The notes under the pieces: model-generated
Told to the model about the DNA's origin: nothing
What the model saw: the letters and a program-made list of their open reading frames with translations, nothing else
The model's database searches: none
From: Trileptium ribeirensis
Taxonomy: Eukaryota; Nematoda; Enoplea; Enoplida; Thoracostomopsidae
Length of the DNA: 64,000 nucleotides
Assembly (NCBI GenBank): GCA_030248225.1
Contig: JASANE010019528.1
Coordinates: forward strand, 38,084 to 102,083
Direction: 5' to 3'
Part shown: one piece after another, positions 12,339 to 24,541 of the stretch
Numbering within the stretch: position 1 is the stretch's first letter
How the letters are laid out: the number at the start of each line of letters is the position of its first letter
Program-made: the position numbers and the translations under genes

Positions 12339-13132
12339 CAGAAATGAGGTTTTTAATTTTTCAGATTAAAAATGTGCTTATTATGTGCATAACATTTCGG
12401 AATCCCAATCCGTTTCGAACACAGTGTTTACAACCTAGCTAGGGCACCATTAAGCCGTCGTACATGTTTAGTTCCACCAAATTTTTTCGAGACGATACAA
12501 TAAAGACTGTACAATAAGGCAACGCCAGGTGCACGTCGCAGTTTAGAAAATCACTGTAGCATTTCAGGAAAGGAGTGTTTCTTTCTAGGATGAGGTAAAA
12601 ATGTTAAAGTGGGGCTTGGTCGCGCTCTTGTCTTTGGCACTATTTCGATAGGTGGTTAACATGTGTATTTCAACTTGAAGGTGAATTTCAAAAATAATAT
12701 CACCGGACCGTAATTTTCAGAATTGGGTGAAAATTAAGTTACACGCTCAAAAATTATATATCGTTTAACTAACGTTGTAATGATTATTGTGAGTAAGTGT
12801 GCACAGAGTGTCTCTCGACGAGCTTACTATATATGACTAAGCCATATACGCGTTGTGGCGTTATGAGTTTTGAACCTTTGGTTTCGTGCAATAAACGCTT
12901 AGAGGCATTTATCTTTAATGGTTCCTTGTTTGCGATTAAAATCTCTAACATACTGAGAAACCTTTGTTTTTTTACAGTTAGCCTCATAAGACAAGAATCT
13001 CTAACAACTGGCCGTAAGAGACTAAAATCTCTTACAGTTAGCCACAACTACAGATTTTTGTTTCTGAAAGAAAGTTTTCTTCCTTGCAACCAGCTATAAA
13101 ATACTAAAGTCTCTAACAGCTGTCTATAAGAA
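12339..13132. other. Spacer between repeats A and B with decayed short tandem motif
   Basis: No gene is supported. Between about 12,930 and 13,130 the phrase AATCTCTAACA or AATCTCTTACA recurs four times with GTTAGCC or CTGGCC and TAAGAGAC between, suggesting an old 35-50 bp tandem repeat. Confidence 0.4.
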
Positions 13133-13920
13133 TTGGAAATATCAAATTGTTCGGTGTAAGAAACTGTTGAATGTTATACCTGATAGTAGTTTCTACCATT
13201 ATACACAAAAATATGCTGCTTTCAAATATAACAGATTTTAGCCTCTTACGATAGCGAATGCTTGCTATGGCCACATATTATGTGGATAACCTGGCCTCTC
13301 CACAGTTCCAAAATTTTACCTGTGGGCTTTGAGCTGAGTGTCCCCCAGCTCTACCCGCGGGGGAACTGAGAATACCTGGCATAATTTCCCCAAGCTTCCT
13401 AAAAGTTATTTATTTGTCAATTACAAACAAAATTTATTTTTGAAACTGAACGAGCGTTGCGAGAGGAGTTTTCACTGAGGACGCTAGGGTGAAAATCGTA
13501 AAAATTTCTTCTTTTTTGTCTGTCGCTGATATTCATAACTCATATTCGGATATACGGATCTCCACATTTTTTGCTCTATAGCAAAACTAACGGCGATGTG
13601 CCCTGTATTTGAACACGAACAGCCCCGGCTGAATATTTCGGGTCAAAATGGCAAAAGAACAGGTTTTTAAGGGTTGTTTATCAGATCTGACTATACGGTT
13701 GCTAGTCTTTCACAACCTTTCAGTCTTTCGCGTGACGCATGCTTCACATCGACAACCACCTCACAGAATCAGCTCATCAAGAGTTTTTTAGTTGGGCCGT
13801 TGTAAGCTCGAATATTGTTCATCGACCTGTTGCCAGAAATAACAATTTTACAGATTTCGCCGTGTTATTGCTTGTTTTATTTTAGAATTTGTGCCTTTTA
13901 TGTTACCAAGCACGCTGGAT
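13133..13920 (+). repeat. Inverted repeat B, right copy
   Basis: Inverted partner of 10,733-11,394, somewhat longer through indels. It contains CCCGCGGGGGAACTG and ends at CAAGCACGCTGG. Confidence 0.85.
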
Positions 13921-13934
13921 ACGATGGTTTCACT

Positions 13935-14475
13935 ATGTAGAGTCCGACTTTACTATATTATACCTTGTCATGGAGGAGGTTCAAGGGTTTTATGGTCGAC
14001 GAGCCCGATTTACCAAGTATGCGTTTTCGATTTGGTTATCTTGAGTCCAGCGTGTATATTTCAAGTCTTTTCACGTGTTTTCAATGGATTTAGGGTCAAT
14101 CAAACCGATTTTCAAATTATCGAGTGTCAGATATTTGTTTACATATATTGTGTACAAGTCATCAAAAATTGTCTATATAGGTTTTTCGATAGTGTGAATA
14201 CGATGGGTTGGTTATCTAGACCTCATCACAAATACTTGATATGCTGTCAGTTGTTTTCGAAGTATTTAGGATCAACGAGTTTTAGGATTTTCAACGGATT
14301 CAGGGTTCAGTATGATTTAGTGTGGTATATCAAATACATTCTATTACGCATTATTAAACAAAATGATAACATAAAAATGAAACCACGTTCGCTGCGTTTC
14401 ATCCTCGCTTGCGAGTTACTGGTATTTGTTTTATATGTACAAAATAGTGTGTCAATTTTTCATAGTATTGTGTGA
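13935..14475 (+). repeat. Dispersed repeat R1, + orientation copy
   Basis: The frame of about 190 residues across this stretch shares blocks with the - strand frames at 7,020-7,553 (KNCLY, NTMGWL, LFSKYLGST, LACELLVFV). It is therefore a copy of an interspersed repeat. No catalytic motif or known domain can be seen. 14,476-15,305 is AT-rich intron without further features. Confidence 0.55.
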
Positions 14476-15305
14476 GTCACTTTAATCGGAGCTCTAGAAA
14501 TTCCTACTGCGTTCATTTCGTAAATTCATTGCTGTTTACTAAAATAATAATGAGTTTATGCAGTTAATTTATTTGGTCTTTCGTATTTATGTTTAAGTTG
14601 ATTGAGTGTTAAGTAATGCCTTGTGTTTTTCTGCTATTTGAAAAATATAAATTTCCAAGGCTCCTTATTCGAGACTAAATTTTATGACATCATGTAGTAT
14701 TATATCGATAAGCTTCATCTGCATCACTATTCCAAAGTGCCAAGATTAAAATAAACGAACGCTATTCTATTCCTTATGTTTGTGCACCATTTGTTGCAAA
14801 TTTTTAGTTTTTTCGGCTCATTCTGATTAATGCCAGCTTGTAGCGGGCAAAAATGTTTTTATTGTGTCCAGTGGAACTTTGTTATCGAGTAGTATATCTT
14901 TGCAAGTTTTGAACATTATTACACATCAAGGGTCACTTGCTTTTAAAAAACCGGAACGTAATGTGGAGAGTCGAAAGGCGTCGAAGCTGGTTTAAAATTT
15001 TACTGTATTGGAACTGGCTAAAACGTATGATTTTTACTTATCCTTTTTGTTCCTATCATCGTCAGAAGAGGTGCTTTAGATTTTGAACAGAAGCAGTTTT
15101 AACAATTATTAGATTTGTGTAGAAATTTTGACATTGTAGTAAAATGAAGAATTTGCTGGCATTTCTTATAACGTCAGTGCACTTTGGTTGCAAGGTGATA
15201 TCTTAATAAATTTGGAGCTGAAATTATTGAAAATAGTTTTGTTAAGGTAGTGAGACTCGTTAGTAGCTTGTTGGATAATGCAAATATTTCTTTTTGACAT
15301 TTCAG

Positions 15306-15362
15306 GCTATATTGGACGGTGCCACTGCTGTGAGGAACTGGCTTATGGGTGACCCAACTCTG
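15306..15362 (+). CDS. HMCES: HMCES-type SRAP protein, short exon AILDG
   Basis: A 57-bp exon, phase 0 at both ends, between acceptor TGACATTTCAG and donor GTAAGT. It codes AILDGATAVRNWLMGDPTL, matching the SRAP segment that follows HHRMP in human HMCES (AILDGEEAVSKWL). With the three upstream exons it makes one continuous frame: Gly-FFEWQ, MAGLYD, HDRMP, AILDG. The next expected segment (a His-x-Val-Ser turn followed by an Asn-rich stretch) was not found downstream before the retroelement block, so the C-terminal end is missing or lies in sequence I could not recognise. Confidence 0.85.
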
Positions 15363-15390
15363 GTAAGTGCTGTCAAATAATAATAGTTTA

Positions 15391-15925
15391 TTACCGGAAT
15401 CGGAATTCCGGTTTAATAATTTTGTTTGAAATTTTCCACATTTTTTTGCTTCATCTATGATCCAAACATATGTAATATATATTGTACAATGATCAAGCTC
15501 CAATACAACCAAGCAAAAGAAACGATTAACTAAGCAATTTGCTGTGTGAAACGTAAGTATGGCACATAATTTCAGTAGGAATTTTTCATAATAACCTGCA
15601 GGAGTTTGTTAACAATTCAAAGCCAGGTCGATGCTTGTTGCAGTTATTTTGCACATTCAGAAGTCTGCGGGGTATGTTCAAATTAAACCGGTCCAACTCG
15701 GTAACAGAGTATGGCTTACCTAGAAGGCCTTAACGTATGCTTTGCTATCATAAATTGCTTCAAGCACGAGCCAGTGCGCTTGTAAACTTGGTAAATAGAA
15801 TTAAAGTAGAAGCACCAGCCAAAATTGAAGTAATCTAACGTTATCTGCAACTCAGATAGAAACTGCTATTGTGGCAATGAACTGTATTTGTTGAAACTGT
15901 GCATGCAGCATCACAGTTTGTTTCA
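15391..15925 (-). mobile_element. Relic of the CCGGAA-ended hAT-like MITE
   Basis: Inverted and diverged copy of about 28,880-29,430 in the intact element at 28,505-29,506. It starts with ACCGGAATCGGAATTCCGG and runs to a word like GCAATGAACTGTATTTG. One terminal part is missing. It lies 28 bp downstream of the HMCES exon donor. Confidence 0.7.
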
Positions 15926-16079
15926 TTCATAGCATTCTGATTAGAAAATTATCGTCATTATCATCTAACTGACGGGCACTGTTTGTCCAACGCTACCCTA
16001 AACAGTGCCTCTGACCACTGATCAGAAAATTACCTTCTATCTATTAACTTCTATTAGAATCATATATATATATGTAATA

Positions 16080-16850
16080 TCGACGTGACGCTGCTGCACT
16101 GCGCACTTCCCAGACGCAATGCCCATACGACCCCGGCTATCGTGACTTCAAGGGCGGACCTGATGGGATTCGATTACGCAAATGTCTTTTCCCACGCGAG
16201 TCAGGCCCCAGAAATGACGGAGCTTAGCAAGCCGCAGGAGCGCTTCACAGGATGTGTTCTGATCCTGCCGGACGGGTTGCGCACGTAGTCTACGAGGTAC
16301 TACCTTTGAGGTCCCCAGGGAGGTCGGCTCCGTCACCTGCTCACAGGCCAAAGAGACCGTACCACTATTCCCTATCCACGTCCAACCCGGGAAGTGTAAA
16401 ATTCTTTCTAATTTTCTAAAAAATGGGTGATTTGTTTGGTTTTGTTTTAGCCAGTGGCCCCCACTAGGGTCCGACAAATCCCTAGACGTTTAACGTCGGA
16501 TCCGCGCGTATCTAAATTTCCTAGTTTGGGTGCTCAGCGTGAGTTTACAATTTTTTCCAATTAGTAAGTCGCACCAGTCGTACCTATACAACAATAATGA
16601 TTAAGTAGTAAATTCATTTGTAATCGGCGAGTCACGTTGAGGTTTGCTTCTTCGATGCGCGTGTCAAACCTGAACGTGGGACGTCGATTTGGGGTGACGG
16701 ATTTCAAACCCCTTCAGTTCCTATCGCTACTACGGGTCAACAAAACACTTACACAATTCGGGTTTTCAGCGAGCATTTATTGATGAGTTACACAAAAATT
16801 TACGGGTACGCGGACAGATACATATTGTACGGGCAGATACAATAGCGTTA
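16080..16850 (+). repeat. Retroelement-like block shared with both palindrome arms
   Basis: A diverged copy of 55,795-56,470 (+) and of its mirror 32,780-33,480 (-). Shared words in order: CGCAATGCCC, AGCTTAGCAA or AGCTTAGCAAG with AGGAGCGCTTCAC, GGGAGGT, GGCTCCGTCACCTGCTC, CCTAGACGTTTAACGTCG and TTTATTGATRAG. Three copies of one long non-coding block suggest an LTR or other non-coding end of a retroelement; no LTR ends were proven. Confidence 0.55.
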
Positions 16851-19800
16851 TGTCACAATTATGGCACGCTAATACATAATGAGCAGAGCTTCAGTTGGGG
16901 GAGGGTTGCGGAGTCATCGCCTTTTTCACTGAACTCACACAGCTGAGTCAAAACACGGCATGTACTGTGAAGCCTTATCTCATGACAGCTGCGCTTACCG
17001 TACTCAAAAAACACAATAGAGGGTGAGGTTCAAATTAGTACTGGTGGATGCTGTGGTTAGTTTTCGACATAATAAAGGCGCCATCGAAATAACTATTTGC
17101 TTAGAACTATGCTCGATAACGAGAGGGGAACTCCGACACAACAATAGGTTCGGGTAAGCGAAAGGCGGAACGCGGCGGGGACACGGGGATGAGCGTGCAA
17201 CGGGATGTTTGCGAGACTTCATCTTGCTCATGCAAATCACAAACTATGGTACATAATGATCAGGCATCTATTTTCGCAATTAGTAGCGATGTGGTTAACC
17301 TATGACAACATAACACAATTGAGACAATAATACTTGTTAAGTCAGGATAATGCGATACAACGTTCCTCGGTACGACTCCTACATTCTTTCCTATGGGTGC
17401 GGCATTAGATTAGTGTCCTACTCGCACACATACATACAATTCTTGGTGTGACCATGTAGAAACTGTGATGAAATGTCCAAACACACTACACAATTTTGAT
17501 GCTCAGTCTCTACTAGATTATTCTACGAACGCAATAGAAATACGGCCCAAAATTGTCAGCATTCCTCGATCCAGGTCACTAACAGAACAGACGTTTCAAA
17601 TACGCCAGCGTGCGTCACAACAGCAGGGGAAAGGAACGATCAGGCGGACTTGCCGTTCGTACAACTTACGGGGTCCCGGGAGGATGAAGTCGGGACATAA
17701 ACTTTGAGCTTTTCCTACCGAAATTTTGGGTTCCACTTCACTACGCGGTTGTGCCTATGATTTTAACTAAAACGGATACAAGTGGTGGCGAGATCTCATA
17801 GGTCATCGGCCTGACCCTAATAATACTGAAACCTACTTTGATGCTACTTGGAAAGAATTCAAAAACGAGCTCAATTTCGTACTAATATTTAACGGTTATT
17901 TCGAGCAAACTCTGCTCGACGAATCGGGGCAGTAAACGAAGGCCCCGGTTGATAAGACAACCGTAGCCAATTTTCTAGCTTAATCTTACTCAATTTGGCT
18001 GCTTGAATTGTTCGGTTCGCAATTTTAAACAGGGTTCCGAACACAGTTCGATGTGGGCTAGAGGGGTTTTTTGACTCCTAATAACTTCTCAATTTGGTTC
18101 CACTTCTCAGTGCAATTTTGCACAGGGACGGAACTCGACCTTTCGTATCAATTTTCTAGGACCGGGCCAACGGTCCTCACTAAAATGGTCGCTCGGGCCG
18201 AGAGCCGATAGACCCGAAGTCGCATTTGGCGACCTCGACAATCTGGAAATCTATAATGTTTGCACTGTTAATATGACTTATCAACACTGGGAAAGATAAT
18301 ACTTTCCCTTGTCTGACTAAAACGCGTGGAAAAGCAAGACCAAAACAGACTTGCGAAAATAGTCTGACTTATGAAACTTGGACTACATTTCGAGCAACGA
18401 TTGTGCGGGTCGGACTTAGATTGCTCGTAACTTTTGAACGGGCCTCGGCTTTGCCGGGCTCAATAACTTAGACGAAAGGCCTACTGGGCCTCTACCTCTA
18501 CAAGAAAAATCGTTAAACTTCGTGGAACAGATGTCCAGATATTGATGTGTAAAGTTCGGGTAAAAGCGGACAACTATCGGGTCGTCGGGTTTGTAATTCC
18601 GACATGATAAAGTTAAACTTTATGATACTATCTTAAAGCAGGCATGCTTACGAAGAAACTGCGAGAGTTTCACCAAAATTCCTAGAGGGAATCCGTAAAT
18701 ATTTTAATTTGGACTATATTTCCACATTTTGACCGGGTCAGGCCATTTCTAGGCCGTCGGGTTTATGATTCCGATGTAATAAGGGTAGGTTTCCGAGCGG
18801 TATCCAATGGTGGACATTCCTACGAAGAAACAGCGAAAGTTTCAGCGAAATTTCAGGAGAAAGACTTGAAATATTTCGATTTTAATCTTAACTTTACATT
18901 TTGGTGGGGGATAGGCCTTTTCAAGGTCATCGGGTTTATGTTTCCAACTTGGCTTCTGAACATTTTAAGCATTATATCACTAGCTCGGGTCCTCCTAGAG
19001 ATCCTAGTAAAATTTTAACTAAATTCTTGAATGAATTCTTGAAGTATGTCAAATTTCTATCGAAGTGAGCCGAGTCGCTCATGGGCTTCGTCTCAGTGTG
19101 CCTACTTGCGGTCCAGCATAAAATTTTAACAAACTGGCGTTGCACATGACATCGTTGTCTTATTGACAAAACTTGCACAGGTTCCTAATGTAAGTCGACG
19201 CAAAATACCAGAAAATTCCTACTAACAGAGCCAATAATGAACGGACAAATCTTGTCCACAGCGCTTAAAATAAGCATAAACCGCTTAAAATCTTGAAAAC
19301 CAATGTTGGCAAATCATAAATAAATCGTACACGCGCATGTATGACCGTGGATGATTCGGAGTACTAATCGATACAGCTTGCTTAACCAAAATGCTTTCAT
19401 GAAAAAGGTTTGTTTAACCTCGGTCAGCTCAAACTAAAATTTTTTCCAATCTCATCTCGACTCAGGGAATCATGTAAAATTCTCGGCGCGAGTGTCGCGC
19501 TCGTTTGTATCCTAACTCAATGACAGAGGGAGGTTCAGTACGACTTCTAGAAACCGATGAGCCTAGATGACGGACCAACTAATACCACGTGCCTGCGGGA
19601 CAAGCTAGGACGGACGGAAATAACGTGTAAACCTAAGTGTGGACAGGGAGTCCGTGGTGACTTAGGCTATAGATTTATCAATTCAAACTGTTCATCCCTA
19701 ACTCAACCATTCTTAGAGCAAATCCTCTTCTATACCGGCACTAGCCTACCTCTCCCCATCCACACTTACATACTGGGATTCTTTGACTCGGCGTCCATCG

Positions 19801-20980
19801 CGGATGTCCATCCATTCGCAAAAGCACAAAAGCGTAAAAGCAATCCATACTCTAGTCGAGAAACAATGAAATGAAATCAAAACAGTTGTAAAGCGTCAGA
19901 GCCGGTCTGCAAAACGACCGAACTCTGCGCTGCCGCAGTCGTACTGAACGCTGATTAAAGCGTGCGGGTCTGCTTTTATATGAAATTTGAATTAATTTGA
20001 AATTTTAAATTGTTTTCAGTTAAAGTGCTTATTCAGCACTTTTGGCCGATTTTCTGATCTAACTTTACTTAATTAAATCAATATTCTTATCGGCCACATT
20101 CCTATCATATTTCCTAAAATTTTGGGCCGATTTTATTATTAAATCTTACTTAATTCTAATGATTTATTATTTTGTTTATAAAACTTAATATTAAATTTAA
20201 TATAAGAACTTCTGGAAACTTCTACTAAATTAGAGAGAGAACTACCGAAACTGGGTATTTACTATATAGCGGCAAGACAAAATCTTCGAAAGCTCAGATT
20301 AAAATACTACTAATAGCGGCTTTACAACGACTCCCACATCAAATCATAGCTTTAAATAGCGACAATATTTGCAGAAGAGTGCGGGCAGCAACAACTATAT
20401 ACATTTACTTTATATAAAACTCCAAACCGCATCTCCAGTTTCATATCAAACCACTACTCACTTCATCACGTGTAAAACCATTAACATCAAGCTAGTTCCA
20501 GCTTAGTAAAGCGTTGCACCAACTGATAAGAGATTCTGGTGGTTCTGTACAAACGTCCGAGTTCCTATAAACTTTATATGAAAACTATATAAATTTAAAT
20601 TTAACTTTTTATTTACTTGTCGTCCATCGATTAGATAGAGTTCCAGCTAACCGGGCTCATTGCATACAGAGTTAATATCAAATTAGCAACTACTTTCATA
20701 CTCGGCTTTGTTTACCCAAAGAAGCTCTAGCTGGGCTGATTACTAACTGGTGCAGAAGCATGTATATCTACGGACTACTTAAATCTACTCTCTACACTAG
20801 TTTAATATTAATTTGGTTGTTTACCCAAGGAAAATATCAATTTTATACCGACAGCAGGCAGCTATGCGAACTTATATATTTGGAGACCAGCGTTCATATA
20901 AAGAAGACGCAGCTAAAGTAAACAAAGGAGAGAAGCGAGGGCAGAGAGGTAAAAAGGAGGGTGGGGGTCCCTGGGCGATG
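16851..20980. other. Degenerate retroelement-like sequence, no intact gene
   Basis: A long stretch of moderate GC content with many phrases such as TCCTAC or CGAAGAAACTGCGA and GTCGGGTTT recurring imperfectly. Short open frames (for example 19,557-19,874) show no known domain. It resembles the 29,700-32,700 stretch in style and may be the same element family, but I could not align them end to end. No tRNA or rRNA was recognised. Confidence 0.35.
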
Positions 20981-21605
20981 GCCAGAAAGCCACACCACAT
21001 CCGGATTCGGACTCGGAACGTCCGTCCGGTTAGAACGATATGTAACAGGACCGTATTCGGTCTACAGGGGGGAAAATAGACTCTTGGGGGAGGGTCCATG
21101 CCAAAATTTTCTCCGGGTGGGGTGTTTGAACAGTTCCCCTGGGTTCGGAGGACACTTTTCTGGGGTGTTTTATACCTTTTTGAATTCGTCTCGACAAGGG
21201 GATTCTAATAAGGGGTGACACGCCTGTCGGGGCGTTATTCTGAAGTCTTCTTATGGGGTACCCAAAAGTGGGCGCAGCGAGACCCGTCCAGGCTTAAATT
21301 AAAGCCTCGGGTCTGGGGTTTCTAATGATACCATGCCTATAGCTTTATGACTAAAATTCGTGGAGTTGCTTGACTAAACGTATTCTACCGGCTTCGTATA
21401 TGTTTATTCATCCCTAAGTCCGTGGATCCGGGTTGGATCTTCACGAAACCGGTCTCATTCGAAAGACCGTAAAATTCTCTACAAGAAATGTTGAGCACCA
21501 CATTTTGAAATTCCTAATGGTTCCGGAGCTATGGACCGGAGCCGATACTTTTGGTCCCTAAATTTCATAAATTTTCACAAATTTTAACTTTTGTTGCTTA
21601 TCTCA

Positions 21606-21811
21606 ACCAGCGAAATTGAACGCTGGTAAACAATATTTCATAAAGTTTGCCAAACTACCAGTGTAGCGAGCACTGGTAAATATTATATTTTCGATTTGCA
21701 CTTATAATTTTGAAGAAATTGCCTCAATCGCTGTTCGCTTTCGGGCGAACAGCCACACTTTCCTGTGGTCCTCATCCGTGAGGACGGTCGTGACGGGTGT
21801 CCGTCACGGCC
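21606..21811. other. Run of six consecutive perfect hairpins
   Basis: Six stem-loops follow each other within 206 bp. Stems: ACCAGCG/CGCTGGT (21,606-21,627); TACCAGTG/CACTGGTA (21,656-21,678); GCTGTTCGC/GCGAACAGC (21,730-21,753); CCACA/TGTGG (21,753-21,768); GTCCTCA/TGAGGAC (21,768-21,785); CGTGACGG/CCGTCACG (21,789-21,808), the last extending to 11 pairs with one wobble at 21,786-21,811. The last four are end to end, sharing or abutting single bases. No open frame explains them. A structured RNA, a retroelement regulatory region or a DNA cruciform array are all possible. Confidence 0.8.
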
Positions 21812-22296
21812 AGTTATTTCTATGACAATTCGTGACAAACTTTGCGGTCCTACCACGCGGGGTAGGGCAATTCCTACGTAGACACTTATTCTGGGTTCAG
21901 CGGGGGAGTCGTACCGTCCTAAAATTCCCTATAAATCGAGTATGGCAAGGGCTCTCCATACTCATGTTCTGCACCTATAAAGTATCAATTTGTATGCGTA
22001 CAATCTCTAAAATTCGTCCTAAAACACGTTAAATGCGCTACGCTCTATGGATCATACCTCCCACCTGAAAATTCACAAAAATTACGACAAAGTACGACAA
22101 GCAGAATACATAAATTCCTGGCCAAACACAGGCGCTTTTATGGCCTGACCAGTCAAACATAATAGTACAATTATGGTACAACATGATCATGAAATTGCCT
22201 AGAATAACAATGACAGGGCGGCGCTTTTATGGCCGCATACTATACAACAAACGGTAGGAATAATCATAACAACAATACATCTATATGTAACAGGTG

Positions 22297-22370
22297 AACA
22301 ATTTCTGTTCCCACTAATTTGCTAGGTTCTGTACCTGAAAATACCCTTTACGTCATCGATTTACAAGTCT
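22297..22370. repeat. Direct repeat flanking the gypsy fragment, copy 1
   Basis: About 74 bp nearly identical to 23,178-23,247 (AACAATTTCTGTTCCCA, then TTTGCTAGGTTCTGTACC, then GAAAATACCC). The two copies bracket the reverse transcriptase fragment. Confidence 0.85.
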
Positions 22371-23254
22371 AAACTGGACATAAATTTAGTGTCTCAGAGA
22401 CATCTTAAAATATCGTCAATACGGTATAACGGATATACATCTCTTTCGGCAACTAGGTTCAACTTACGAAAGTCGACACACAGGCGTAATGTTCCGTCAC
22501 TCTTGGTTACGTATACTATGGGCGATCCCCATGGGGAATCGGAGGGTTCTATCAATCCGGCTTCAACCATGTTGTTTAATTCTTCTCGGAGGGGTTCTCT
22601 CAGAGAGTGGGCAAGGCGATACGGAACTTGTTTAATCGGTCTGGCATTGCCAGTATTAATCTTATGTTGATGTATGCCACATCGGCCTAAATCAAACGGA
22701 TGGGTACTGAAGACATCCGAATTTTCCGAAATTACGGTTTTGAGTTGTTTTAACTGGAATGGAGTCATAGAGGTATTAGAGAAATTAATCTCGCTAAGGA
22801 TTTGGATCGAACGTTCAGTGTCGATCGCTTTCTTTTGTTCATTAATAACTTGTACTACATTATCTGTTGTTAGTCCTAACCTATTACATTGCTTAACCCT
22901 TTTGGGCGGTCCTAAATTTAGTAGACGATTGTTCTGATCGTACAAGAGTTCAACGGCAGAGTCATCGAGAATTTCGATATGTCCTGCATGAATTGCTGTA
23001 GGGAGATTTCCAAAATTCATAACAGCTACGGGTATCAATCGCTGTCCGGTTAGAACCGGAGCGTGAGCGATTGCTAAATCTAATATGAATGGGTCTGGGA
23101 CGAATAACGCTTGTCCTATATATAATTCGTCTATGTCGTATATAATTCGTATATAATTCGTCCTATATGTCCTATATAACAATTTCTGTTCCCAATAATT
23201 TGCTAGGTTCTGTACCTGAAAATACCCATTACGACATCGATTACAACGGTACAT
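22361..23254 (-). pseudogene. Ty3/gypsy retrotransposon pol fragment, broken in the reverse transcriptase
   Basis: On the - strand a frame of about 286 residues ends in a typical Ty3/gypsy RT start: HKINTGNARPIKQVPYR, a GLIEPSDSPWGSPIV block and LRLCVDFRKLN, then YPLYRIDDIL. A frameshift follows, and the next frame gives DTKFMSSLDL and a stop at 22,361, so the enzyme ends right at the first catalytic Asp strand; the YxDD box, RNase H and integrase are absent. The upstream part (VPDPF, TGQRLIPVAVMN) is the linker after the protease. Short ATATAATTCGT units expand the frame near 23,113-23,180. The element is dead. Confidence 0.85.
23178..23247. repeat. Direct repeat flanking the gypsy fragment, copy 2
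   Basis: Partner of 22,297-22,370. On the - strand it encodes the start of the open frame of the gypsy fragment. Confidence 0.85.
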
Positions 23255-24096
23255 GATTATAAGATACGATCCTGATAGTATATATAATGAACACGTGCCT
23301 TTATGGCCATCAACAGTAGTACAAGAACGACATCAAAGGCAGATAATTCAAGCAGATATCAATGGTATGTAATTCAAGTACATGTATCAATGATGCCTTT
23401 ATGGCCAATAATACGATAGAAGAATCATGCAAATCCAATGTATATCTATACCAGGGCGTGCCTTCGGGGCACTACAACCAATAGGTATAATGATGGATAC
23501 AAATAGCTGTGTACACCGTTACGATCCCTTGACGAATATCCATCCCTGAAATAACAATAACGATACCCATTTTGATCAAAACGTCGTCGGCGGTGCAGGC
23601 CGAAATACTGAAGATACGAGTCGGCTACATAGCGGGACTCTTTGGATCTGATCATTCCATTTACTTATATATATATAGATATATATCTATGGTACGATTG
23701 AATTTGTTCCAATTTCATACGTATATACTTTGCTTTCAGTTCTGTTACAATTACCTACGTATTTACCTGATAATTTCTGATTCATTGTAATTACGTACTT
23801 ACATAACCATATTGATCTTGCGAGTTATTTCGATTGCTGATTTACGTATATACGGTAGTTCATGATTTGTGCCAGTTAGGCGATCTATATACGAGGTGAC
23901 AACAGGGTTTTATGGTCGATGGGCGTACATAAAGTAACTCAATTTATATATATATATGTATTTGCTTGCGATCAATTGATTCTGCTTACATAGATATACG
24001 TATTATAAGGCGAGGGTGGGTTCCGTACCCTTTCTGGGTATTTCCCGTCGGGTGTTCCAGGTTGGGGGGAAACTGGTGACTGAATTCGGAAAAGTT
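23255..24096. other. Non-coding flank with TATA-rich microsatellite
   Basis: No gene is supported. It contains TATATATAGATATATATC at about 23,668 and a word like GCCTTTATGGCC near 23,300 and 23,397, also present as GCGCTTTTATGGCC near 22,131 and 22,221. Confidence 0.35.
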
Positions 24097-24541
24097 GACC
24101 ACTATACATGTGGTCGCGATTATTGGGGAACTTGACTAAATGTTGACCATTACACTATGGACAGGATTTTTTGTCTTCGGAAAAATGTTGTCCATTACAC
24201 TGTGGACGGGATTTTTTGATACTCGGAAAAATGTTGTCCATTATACTGTGGTCGGGATTTTTTGGTACTCGGAAAAATGTTGTCCATTATACTGTGGACA
24301 TAATTATTGGTGGTCGGAAAAATGTTGACCATTGCACTGTGGTCAGATTTATTTTGTTCGAAAAAAATGTTAACCATTGGGGTGTGGTCAGGATTTTCGT
24401 AAATGTTGACCATTGTCGTGTGGTCAGGATTTTCGTAAATGTTGACCATTGTCGTGTGGTCAGGATTTTCGTAAATGTTGACCATTGTCGTGTGGTCAAG
24501 ATTATGGGTTTTCGATAAAAGTTAGCCATTAGGCTGTGGTC
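24097..24541 (+). repeat. Minisatellite of eleven hairpin-forming units
   Basis: Eleven units of 36-48 bp, each with an 18-19 base core that can fold into a 5-6 bp stem, for example GACCATTGTCGTGTGGTC. Cores start at 24,097, 24,145, 24,190, 24,236, 24,282, 24,327, 24,372, 24,408, 24,444, 24,480 and 24,524. The last regular units (24,408, 24,444, 24,480) are identical and 36 bp apart. Between cores lie GGATTTT and TCGTAAAT or TCGGAAAAAT linkers. Open frames across it on both strands are repeat artefacts. It lies about 170 bp upstream of neurobeachin exon A, in the intron. Confidence 0.88.

Noticed and set aside
13891..14475. 194-residue gene
   Set aside because: Its translation is shared with a frame in an inverted, diverged repeat at 7,020-7,553 and has no domain; treated as an interspersed repeat.
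24097..24541. CRISPR array
   Set aside because: No unique spacers between identical repeats, units change gradually, and the setting is a eukaryotic intron.
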